DNA from: Sphingomonas sp. Leaf412
GTDB taxonomy: Bacteria > Pseudomonadota > Alphaproteobacteria > Sphingomonadales > Sphingomonadaceae
Direction: 5' to 3'
DNA: 40,391 nt
Assembly (NCBI RefSeq): GCF_001425405.1
Contig: NZ_LMQP01000003.1
Span: 956,871 to 997,261 of the forward strand
In this document: piece by piece, positions 33,894 to 40,391 of the stretch
Layout: every line of letters begins with the position of its first letter
Numbering within the stretch: the stretch's first letter is position 1
Made by a program: the position numbers and the translations under genes
Notes under the pieces: generated by a model
Databases searched by the model: none
What the model was told of the DNA's origin: nothing
What the model saw: the letters and a program-made list of their open reading frames with translations, nothing else

Positions 33894-36140
33894 ATGACCG
33901 CGCCGACCGCGACAGACCCTGCCCCCGGCCGTCGGGGGCACCGGACCCTGGTGACCCCCCGGGTCGAGCTGGCCGTGCTGGCGGTCGTCATCGCGATCGC
34001 GGCCGGGACCTATTTCGTGGTGCGGGACGAGGGCGGGGCGCAGCGGCTGCTGGCGCCGCAGACGGTCGCCTTGCTGCTGGTCGCCAACCTGGTCGCGGGC
34101 ATCGCGCTGATGATCCTGCTGGGCCGTCGCATCGCGCGGAAGCGCGCGGCGCAGTCTCCCGTCGGTGGGGAGGGGCGGCTGCATGTCCGGCTGGTGCTGC
34201 TGTTCTCCTGCGTCGCCGCCCTGCCGGCGATCCTGGTCGCCATCTTCGCCTCCCTGCTGTTCCAGTACGGCGTGCAATTCTGGTATTCGGACCGCGCGCG
34301 CGGGTTGTTCGAGAATGCGGCCTCGTTGACGCAGGCGTCGTACGACCAGATCGTCCAGCGTTGGGACGAGGCGACGGTGACGATGGCGGACGACCTTTCC
34401 GCCTTCCTGCGCGAACGGCCGATCGACGCGCCGGACTTCGCCGATTTCTTCGGGCGCCAGGTCTATTACCGCAGCCTGTCCGAAGGCGCGCTGTTCGCCC
34501 TGAACCCGCGCGGTGGCCTACAGATGCTGGCGCTGGTCGATCCGTACGAGATCGATATCGCGCGCCTCGTGACGCCGCAGGTGATCGCGCGGTTGCGCGG
34601 CGACCGGCGCAGCGTGGTGATCGTGACCGGCGACCGGATCCAGGTGTTCACGCGCCTGCCCGGTGCGGACCGGGTCTATCTGTACGCCGCGCGCGTGACC
34701 GATCCGAAGGAGATGACGACGCAGACCGCGCGCGCGCAATCGGCGCTGGCCAATTATCGCCAGCTGCTGGTCCGTGCGCGATCGTTGCAGCTGCAATTCA
34801 ACGCCGCCTTGTTGATCGTGTCGCTGCTGATCGTCGGGGTCGCGGTATGGATCGCGCTGGCAGTCGCGGACCGGCTGGTGCGGCCCGTCGGCGAACTGGT
34901 GCAGGCGGCGCGCAGGGTCGAGGGGGGCGACCTGTCCGCGCGCGTCGTGGAAACGCCGGAGCGCGACGAGCTGGGCGTCTTGTCCAATGCGTTCAACAGC
35001 ATGACGGCAAGACTTCAGGGGCAGAATGCGGAGCTGGTCACCGCCAACGAACAGGTGGACAGCCGTCGCAAGCTGATCGAGGCGGTGATGTCCGGCGTCT
35101 CCGCAGGCGTCATCTCGATCGCGGAGGACCGGACGATCCGCCTCATCAACAGTTCGGCGAAAGTGCTGCTGGGCCTGGACGCGTCCCCGATCGGGCGATT
35201 CCTGGCCGACGTCGCGCCCGAACTGGCGCACGTGCTGGATGCGGAGAAGCGCGAATCGACCGTCCAGTCGACCGTGCGCGGCGAGGGGCGGACCTTCGCC
35301 GTGCGGGTCACGCGCGCGGGCAGCGGTCCGATCCTGACCTTCGACGACATCACGCAGCAACTGACCGACCAGCGCCGCGCCGCCTGGGCCGACGTCGCAC
35401 GGCGCATCGCGCACGAGATCAAGAATCCGCTGACGCCGATCCAGCTGGCGGCGGAACGGCTCCAGCGGCGCTACGGCACGAAGATCGAGGAGGGGGATAC
35501 CACTTTCTCCCGCCTGACCTCCACGATCGTGCGACAGGTCGGCGACCTGCGCCGGATGGTCGACGAGTTCAGCAGCTTCGCACGGATGCCCAAGCCCGTT
35601 TTCCGCGAGGAATCCCTCGTCGATATCGCGCGCCAGACGATGTTCCTGCACGAGGTCGCGCACCCGGGCATCCGGTTCGAGATCGTCCACGACGATCCCG
35701 GCCCGACCCTGGTCTGCGACCGCCGGCAGTTGGGCCAGGCGTTGATGAACATCGTCAAGAACGCGGTCGAAGCCGTGGAAGAAGCGGACGAATCGGAAGG
35801 TTCGATCACGATGACGCTGGCGCAGACGGGGGCGGACGCCGGGGGACGCGTGACGATCGCGGTGGCGGATTCGGGCGTCGGCCTGCCGCTGGAACGCGAC
35901 CGGATCGTCGAGCCGTACATGACCACGCGTGCGCGCGGCACCGGGCTCGGCCTCGCTATCGTGAAGAAGATCGCGGAGGAACATTTCGGTACGATCGCAT
36001 TCGCCGATCGGCCGGGCAGGGGGACCATCGTGACGTTGTCGTTCGACGCGGGCATGCTCGCCACGCTGTCGGAAGGGGACGATTCCGCAACCGAGGGCGA
36101 CGATCGCACGATCGCTGCGCTCACCAGACATCGGACCTAA
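33894..36140 (+). CDS. ntrY: Membrane sensor histidine kinase NtrY
   Basis: It is the partner of NtrX in control of nitrogen and redox responses and envelope functions. The 748-residue protein has three N-terminal membrane segments (VELAVLAVVIAIAAGTYFVV; VALLLVANLVAGIALMILL; LVLLFSCVAALPAILVAIF). An extracytoplasmic sensor region of about 150 residues follows, then a fourth segment (ALLIVSLLIVGVAVWIALA), HAMP and PAS. HisKA has RRIAHEIKNPLTPIQLAAERL, and HATPase has GTGLGLAIVKKI. ATG 33894 was chosen because GGGAGG lies just upstream. Earlier GTG 33828 and ATG 33864 would put a palindrome inside the gene. Confidence 0.93.
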   Translation: MTAPTATDPAPGRRGHRTLVTPRVELAVLAVVIAIAAGTYFVVRDEGGAQRLLAPQTVALLLVANLVAGIALMILLGRRIARKRAAQSPVGGEGRLHVRLVLLFSCVAALPAILVAIFASLLFQYGVQFWYSDRARGLFENAASLTQASYDQIVQRWDEATVTMADDLSAFLRERPIDAPDFADFFGRQVYYRSLSEGALFALNPRGGLQMLALVDPYEIDIARLVTPQVIARLRGDRRSVVIVTGDRIQVFTRLPGADRVYLYAARVTDPKEMTTQTARAQSALANYRQLLVRARSLQLQFNAALLIVSLLIVGVAVWIALAVADRLVRPVGELVQAARRVEGGDLSARVVETPERDELGVLSNAFNSMTARLQGQNAELVTANEQVDSRRKLIEAVMSGVSAGVISIAEDRTIRLINSSAKVLLGLDASPIGRFLADVAPELAHVLDAEKRESTVQSTVRGEGRTFAVRVTRAGSGPILTFDDITQQLTDQRRAAWADVARRIAHEIKNPLTPIQLAAERLQRRYGTKIEEGDTTFSRLTSTIVRQVGDLRRMVDEFSSFARMPKPVFREESLVDIARQTMFLHEVAHPGIRFEIVHDDPGPTLVCDRRQLGQALMNIVKNAVEAVEEADESEGSITMTLAQTGADAGGRVTIAVADSGVGLPLERDRIVEPYMTTRARGTGLGLAIVKKIAEEHFGTIAFADRPGRGTIVTLSFDAGMLATLSEGDDSATEGDDRTIAALTRHRT

Positions 36141-36143
36141 GCC

Positions 36144-37514
36144 ATGGCGATCGACATCCTCGTCGTCGACGACGAACTCGACATCCGCGAACTGGTCGCC
36201 GGCGTGCTGGAGGACGAGGGCTACGACACCCGGATGGCGGGCGACAGCGACGCGGCGCTGAACGCGATTTCGGAACGACGCCCCAGTCTCGTCCTGCTGG
36301 ACGTGTGGCTTCAGGGCTCGCGCCTGGACGGGCTGGACCTGCTGGAGGAGATCAAGCGCCGCGATCCGTCGATCCCGGTGCTGGTGATATCCGGGCACGG
36401 CACGCTCGACACCGCGGTCGCCGCGATCCGGAAGGGCGCGGCGGACTTCATCGAAAAGCCGTTCCAGGCCGAACGCCTGCTGCTGATGGTCGAGCGCGCG
36501 ACCGAAACCGAGCGCCTGCGCGCCGAGGTCGCCTCGTTGCGCCAGGCGGTGGGGCGCGCGATCGACCTGACGGGCAGCTCGACCGCGATCAACGCGGTCC
36601 GCGCGACGCTGAAGCGCGTGGCGGGCACGGGCAGCCGCGTCCTCATCATGGGGCCCGCGGGCGTGGGCAAGGAGGTCGCCTCGCGCCTGCTCCACGGCTG
36701 GAGCCAGCGCGCGCACGCCAACTTCGCGATCGCCAGCACCGCGGGGATGGCACCGGAGCGGGTCGAGGAGGATCTGTTCGGCGTGGAGGAGGGCGGCGAC
36801 CTGATCCGCACCGGCCTGCTGGAACAGGCGCACGGCGGCACGCTGTTCCTTGACGAGATCGCGGACATGCCCGCCGCGACGCAGGCGCGGATCCTGCGCG
36901 TCCTGACCGACCAGTCGTTCACGCGCGTCGGCGGCACCCGCGTGGTGAAGGTGGACGTGCGCGTCGTGTCCGCCACCGCGCGCGATCTGGCGGTGGAGAT
37001 CGCGGAGGGGCGGTTCCGCGAGGATTTGTTCTATCGCCTGAACGTCGTGCCGGTGACGATCCCCCCATTGGCGGAACGGCGCGAGGATATTCCCGCGCTG
37101 GTCGAGCATTTCGTCGCGCATTACGCCGCCGACCGCCGCGTCCCCCCGCCCGAAATCGCGACCGACGCGCTGGTCGCGCTGCAATCCTACGACTGGCCGG
37201 GCAACGTGCGCGAATTGCGCAACGTGGTGGAACGCACGATCATCCTCGCACCGGGCGACCGGATCGGGCGGATCGACGTCGACATGCTGCCGGCGGAGAT
37301 CCTGGGATCGCCGGATGCGGGCACGGGCAGCAGCTCGATCATGGGCGCGCCGCTGCGCGAGGCGCGCGAGACGTTCGAGCGCGAGTATCTGCGCGTCCAG
37401 ATCCGCCGCTTTTCCGGCAACATCAGCCGCACGGCCAGCTTCATCGGGATGGAGCGTTCGGCGCTGCACCGGAAGCTGAAGCTGCTGGGGATCACCGAAA
37501 CCCGCGACGAATGA
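36144..37514 (+). CDS. ntrX: Response regulator NtrX lacking the sigma54 GAFTGA loop
   Basis: The 456-residue protein has a receiver domain (Asp53 in LVLLDVWLQGSRLDG) and an AAA+ domain with Walker A GPAGVGKEV and Walker B GGTLFLDEIADM. A Fis-type C-terminal helix-turn-helix has NISRTASFIGMERSALHRKLKLL. Where NtrC has HERGAFTGAGQ, NtrX reads VEEGGDLIRTG, so the loop that contacts sigma54 is gone. It probably acts on sigma70-type promoters as activator or repressor, as proposed for other alphaproteobacterial NtrX. It starts 3 nt after the ntrY stop. Confidence 0.94.
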   Translation: MAIDILVVDDELDIRELVAGVLEDEGYDTRMAGDSDAALNAISERRPSLVLLDVWLQGSRLDGLDLLEEIKRRDPSIPVLVISGHGTLDTAVAAIRKGAADFIEKPFQAERLLLMVERATETERLRAEVASLRQAVGRAIDLTGSSTAINAVRATLKRVAGTGSRVLIMGPAGVGKEVASRLLHGWSQRAHANFAIASTAGMAPERVEEDLFGVEEGGDLIRTGLLEQAHGGTLFLDEIADMPAATQARILRVLTDQSFTRVGGTRVVKVDVRVVSATARDLAVEIAEGRFREDLFYRLNVVPVTIPPLAERREDIPALVEHFVAHYAADRRVPPPEIATDALVALQSYDWPGNVRELRNVVERTIILAPGDRIGRIDVDMLPAEILGSPDAGTGSSSIMGAPLREARETFEREYLRVQIRRFSGNISRTASFIGMERSALHRKLKLLGITETRDE

Positions 37515-37636
37515 CGCCACTGGACGCGGGGCATACGGAACCATAGCTATATCCCGTCGCTTCGAGCGGCACGCCACCGACGCCGGCAACGGCGCATCCG
37601 CGGGGAACCTCCCGCCAAGAACAAGGATTAGCCGAC

Positions 37637-38143
37637 ATGGCCGACAAGCAGACCTCGCTCCAGGACCTGTTCCTCAATGCGCTGCGCAAGACCAAGACCC
37701 CCGTCACGATGTTCCTGGTCAAGGGCGTGAAGCTTCAGGGCATCGTCACCTGGTTCGACAATTTCTCCGTCCTGCTGCGCCGCGACGGCCAGTCGCAGCT
37801 GATCTACAAGCATGCGATCTCCACGATCATGCCCGCCGGCCCGATGGACCTGACCGGCGTGGTCGTCCCCCCGGCGGAGGGGAAGAAGCAGCCCCTGTTG
37901 CAGGACATCTTCCTGTCCGCGGTGCGAAAATCGGAGGATCCGGTGACCATGTTCCTGGTCAACGGCGTGATGTTGCAGGGCGGGATCGCGTCGTTCGACC
38001 TGTTCTGCATGCTGCTCCAGCGCGACGGGATGGTCCAGCTGGTGTACAAGCACGCGGTGTCGACGATCCAGCCGTCGCGCGCGCTGAACCTGGCCGAGGA
38101 GCAGGGCGCGGACGATCAGGACGACGGAGACGGACGGGATTGA
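37637..38143 (+). CDS. hfq: RNA chaperone Hfq with two fused Sm domains
   Basis: Hfq pairs small RNAs with mRNAs. The 168-residue protein is about twice E. coli's core. Domain 1 (about 5-70) reads [20 protein letters not shown], then [15 protein letters not shown] and YKHAISTI. Domain 2 (about 86-150) reads [20 protein letters not shown], then [15 protein letters not shown] and YKHAVSTI. Both keep the Q-D and Y-K-H pocket residues. Domain 2 replaces the distal-face Lys (KLQG) with Met and has a more acidic rim (RKSE). The tail is acidic ([11 protein letters not shown]). Three copies would give a six-domain ring. AAGGA precedes the ATG; hflX follows 4 nt after the stop. Confidence 0.95.
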   Translation: MADKQTSLQDLFLNALRKTKTPVTMFLVKGVKLQGIVTWFDNFSVLLRRDGQSQLIYKHAISTIMPAGPMDLTGVVVPPAEGKKQPLLQDIFLSAVRKSEDPVTMFLVNGVMLQGGIASFDLFCMLLQRDGMVQLVYKHAVSTIQPSRALNLAEEQGADDQDDGDGRD

Positions 38144-38147
38144 CCGC

Positions 38148-39440
38148 GTGAGCACCGGCTTCGAGCGCGACCGCGACGAATTCTCGCGCGGCGCGAAGGC
38201 GGTCGTGGTCTATCCCGACCTCGGCGGATCGGCGCGCGACGCGGACTCGCGGCTGGCGGAGACCGCGGGCCTGGCCGCCGCGATCGGGATCGAGGTGGTC
38301 GACCGGATCGCGGTGAAGGTCCGCTCGCCGAAGGCGGCGACGCTGATGGGATCGGGGCAGGTGGAGGAGATCGCCACCCGCGCGCGCATGGAGGATGCGA
38401 CGCTGGTCGTGATCGACGGCGCGCTGACCCCGATCCAGCAGCGGAACCTGGAAACCGCGCTGGCGGTGAAGGTGATCGACCGCACCGGCCTGATCCTGGA
38501 AATCTTCGGCGAGCGTGCCGCGACCGCGGAAGGGCGGTTGCAGGTCGAACTGGCGCATCTCGACTATCAGTCGGGGCGGCTGGTGCGCAGCTGGACCCAT
38601 CTGGAACGCCAGCGCGGCGGCTTCGGCTTCCTGGGCGGTCCGGGCGAGACGCAGATCGAGGCCGACCGCCGCCTGATCCGCGACCGCATGGCGCGGCTGA
38701 AGCGCGAGCTGGAGCAGGTGACGCGCACCCGCGGCCTGCACCGCGAACGGCGGCAGCGCGCGCCGTGGCCCGTCGTCGCGCTGGTCGGCTATACCAATGC
38801 GGGCAAGTCCACGCTGTTCAATCGCCTGACCGGCAGCGACGTCATGGCGGAGGACCTGCTGTTCGCCACGCTGGACCCCACGCTGCGGCAGATCAGCCTG
38901 CCGGGGATCGACAAGGCGATATTGTCCGACACGGTCGGCTTCGTCTCCGAACTGCCGACGCAGCTGGTCGCGGCGTTCAAGGCGACGCTGGAGGAGGTCG
39001 TGTCCGCGGACCTGCTGGTCCATGTCCGCGACGTGGCGCACCCCGACAGCGCGGCGCAGAAGGCGGATGTCGAGGCGGTGCTGGCCGAGGTCGGCGTATC
39101 GGAAACGACTCCGCGGATCGAGGCGTGGAACAAGCTCGACCTGCTCGACGGCGACGCGCGCGAGGACCTGCTGGTCGAGGCGATGCACCGCGACGATGTC
39201 GCGGTCCTGTCCGCCCTGACGGGCGAAGGGGTCGACGCCCTGGTCCGGCGGCTCGGCGACCTGCTGACCGGCGGGCACGTCCGCTATACCGTCTCGCTCG
39301 ACGCCGGCGACGGCGCGGGGGCGGCATGGCTGCACGCGCATGGCGAGGTGCTGGACCGGGAGGTTGAGGACGATCGCGCGGTGTACGAGGTGCGGATGTC
39401 ACCGGGCGACTATGACCGCTTCCTGACGCGGGGGGCGTAG
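38148..39440 (+). CDS. hflX: Ribosome-associated GTPase HflX
   Basis: HflX splits stalled or heat-damaged 70S ribosomes. The 430-residue protein has the N-terminal HflX domain (about 15-200, with TLMGSGQVEEIA, VVIDGALTPIQQRNLE and GFGFLGGPGETQIEADRRLI). The G domain has GYTNAGKST (G1), LSDTVGFVSELP (G3) and NKLD (G4). A C-terminal domain completes it. GTG 38148 lies just after the hfq stop, matching the conserved hfq-hflX pair. Confidence 0.95.
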   Translation: MSTGFERDRDEFSRGAKAVVVYPDLGGSARDADSRLAETAGLAAAIGIEVVDRIAVKVRSPKAATLMGSGQVEEIATRARMEDATLVVIDGALTPIQQRNLETALAVKVIDRTGLILEIFGERAATAEGRLQVELAHLDYQSGRLVRSWTHLERQRGGFGFLGGPGETQIEADRRLIRDRMARLKRELEQVTRTRGLHRERRQRAPWPVVALVGYTNAGKSTLFNRLTGSDVMAEDLLFATLDPTLRQISLPGIDKAILSDTVGFVSELPTQLVAAFKATLEEVVSADLLVHVRDVAHPDSAAQKADVEAVLAEVGVSETTPRIEAWNKLDLLDGDAREDLLVEAMHRDDVAVLSALTGEGVDALVRRLGDLLTGGHVRYTVSLDAGDGAGAAWLHAHGEVLDREVEDDRAVYEVRMSPGDYDRFLTRGA

Positions 39441-39446
39441 CTCCCG

Positions 39447-39577
39447 GTCGCCCCTGCGCAGGCGGGCGCCGGTGTCTGTCGGAGCGGTCGAACCGGCTGC
39501 TTACGGCTCCCGTCCGCTCGTGATTTATCGCCTACCCGGACGAGACAGCCATAGGCCCCTGCCTACGCAGGGGCGAC
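39447..39577. repeat. REP-like inverted repeat pair (GTCGCCCCTGCG.. family)
   Basis: Arms at 39447-39470 and 39554-39577 are imperfect inverted copies containing GTCGCCCCTGCG and AGG blocks, with an 83-nt loop. They lie in the spacer downstream of hflX. Confidence 0.75.
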
Positions 39578-39585
39578 GGCCAGGC

Positions 39586-39660
39586 GTCATTGCGAGCGTA
39601 GCGAAGCAATCCAGGGGTTCCGCGCGACGCCCCGGATTGCTTCGCCGCGCTCGCAATGAC
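39586..39660. repeat. REP-like inverted repeat pair (GTCATTGCGAGCG.. family)
   Basis: Arms at 39586-39612 and 39634-39660 are inverted copies with 25 of 27 matches and a 21-nt loop. The arm sequence (GTCATTGCGAGCGTAGCGAA) is a widespread intergenic repeat in sphingomonads. It lies 12 bp from the stop of the dehydrogenase gene and may end both convergent transcripts. Confidence 0.88.
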
Positions 39661-39672
39661 GAACCGCGCGGG

Positions 39673-40391
39673 TCAGGCCCACCCCTCTAGCACCTGATCC
39701 GGCGGGCGGTGGCCGTCGGCCCACATGCGGATGTTGGCGATCACCTTCTCGCCGGACGCAAGCCTCGCTTCGTAGGTCGCGGATCCCATGTGCGGGGTCA
39801 TCACGACGTTGGGCAGCGCCAGCAGTCGCGGGTCGATCTCCGGCTCGTGCCGCCAAACGTCCAGCCCCGCGCCTGCCAGCCGCCCCGCCTCCAATGCCTC
39901 GACCAGCGCATCCTCGTCCAGGATGCCGCCGCGGCTGGCGTTGATGACGAAGACGTGCGGGCGCAGCAGCGCGATCCGCTGCCGGTCGATCAGGTCGTGC
40001 GTATCGGCGTTCAGCGGCGTGTGCAGCGTCAATATGTCGATCGCGCCCAGCATCTCGTCCAGGTTCGGGTGCCATTCCGCCTGAAGCTCCGCCTCCACCA
40101 CCTTGGGCAGGCGATGGCGGTTGTGGTAATGGATCGACAGGCCGAACGCGCGCGCGCGGCGCGCCACCGCCTGGCCGATCCGGCCCATGCCGACGATGCC
40201 CAGCGCCTTGCCGCCGATGCGATAGCCCAGCATGCCCCCGGGGGACCAGCCGCTCCACTCGCCGCTGCGTACCAGCTTCTCCCCCTCCGCCAGCCGGCGC
40301 GGGACCGACAGGATCAGCGCCATCGTCATGTCGGCGGTATCTTCGCTCAGCACGCCGGGCGTGTTGGTCACGATGATCCCGCGCGCGCGCG
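39673..40391 (-). CDS. D-2-hydroxyacid dehydrogenase (glyoxylate/hydroxypyruvate reductase type), 5' end cut by window
   Basis: About 239 residues are visible; the N-terminal part of the substrate domain lies beyond base 40391. The reading frame is open to the edge (ARGIIVTNTPGVLSEDTADM, the usual family stretch). It contains the NAD-binding GIVGMGRIGQAVARRARAFG, LTLHTPLNADT, the catalytic Arg in NASRGGILDEDAL, the Glu in RHEPEIDP and the His in VVMTPHMGSAT. Family members reduce glyoxylate or hydroxypyruvate, or act on other 2-keto acids. It converges on hflX across the two REP pairs. Confidence 0.9.
   Translation of the reverse strand, partial: RARGIIVTNTPGVLSEDTADMTMALILSVPRRLAEGEKLVRSGEWSGWSPGGMLGYRIGGKALGIVGMGRIGQAVARRARAFGLSIHYHNRHRLPKVVEAELQAEWHPNLDEMLGAIDILTLHTPLNADTHDLIDRQRIALLRPHVFVINASRGGILDEDALVEALEAGRLAGAGLDVWRHEPEIDPRLLALPNVVMTPHMGSATYEARLASGEKVIANIRMWADGHRPPDQVLEGWA

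Noticed and set aside
37637..38143. Double Hfq as an assembly duplication
   Set aside because: The two domains differ at many residues and are joined by a unique linker, so this is an old duplication.
39441..39672. A tRNA or small RNA gene after hflX
   Set aside because: The structure there is explained by two REP pairs; no cloverleaf or T-loop sequence is present.

Overview
This window is chromosomal DNA from a GC-rich alphaproteobacterium, most likely a Sphingomonas or close sphingomonad. The gene orders support this: lptD-surA-pdxA-rsmA, purM/purN next to hdaA, ppk-ppx and dusB-ntrBC-ntrYX-hfq-hflX. So do an Hfq made of two fused Sm domains and several families of intergenic REP-like palindromes. 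I saw no rRNA, tRNA, CRISPR array or replication origin. No stretch over 300 bp lacks a gene or mobile element.

Layout. 1-5477 (minus): an outer-membrane biogenesis operon, lptD-surA-pdxA-rsmA, with rsmA running off the left edge. 5623-8635 (plus): pepA, a REP pair, holC, ndk and a GNAT acetyltransferase. 8670-11112 (minus): a small secreted protein, then purM-purN-MmcQ/YjbR joined by ATGA overlaps. 11267-16767 (plus): a DUF2066-like exported protein, hdaA, ppk and ppx, the last three translationally coupled. 16793-18279 (minus): rnd and an I78-type inhibitor lipoprotein. 18456-20246 (plus): aspS.

20243-25833 is an accessory island between aspS and the carbonic anhydrase gene. It is bracketed by an IS5-family element (split transposase, probable -1 frameshift) and an IS481-family element. 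Between them lies a minus-strand operon. Its first gene encodes a signal-less 554-residue protein with LysM, pesticin/T4-type muramidase and a C-terminal domain with Ca-loop and SxGC motifs. A lipoprotein gene overlaps its end, followed by a second lipoprotein gene broken by an in-frame TGA. A divergent gene encodes a homologue of the first lipoprotein, and its C-terminus now reads into the IS481 end. This looks like a bacteriolytic effector with periplasmic lipoprotein immunity proteins. It is the least described part of the window.

25927-29137: carbonic anhydrase (minus), lipA (plus), a REP block, ratA (plus), cinA C-domain and a secreted unknown (minus). 29134-30246: bifunctional ispDF (minus). 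30326-39440 (plus): dusB-ntrB-ntrC, ntrY-ntrX, the double-domain hfq and hflX. An NtrC-like palindrome (TGC-N11-GCA) abuts dusB and an NtrX-like palindrome (CAA-N5-TTG) precedes ntrY, which suggests autoregulation of both two-component systems. 39441-39672 holds two REP pairs. A D-2-hydroxyacid dehydrogenase gene (minus) runs off the right edge.
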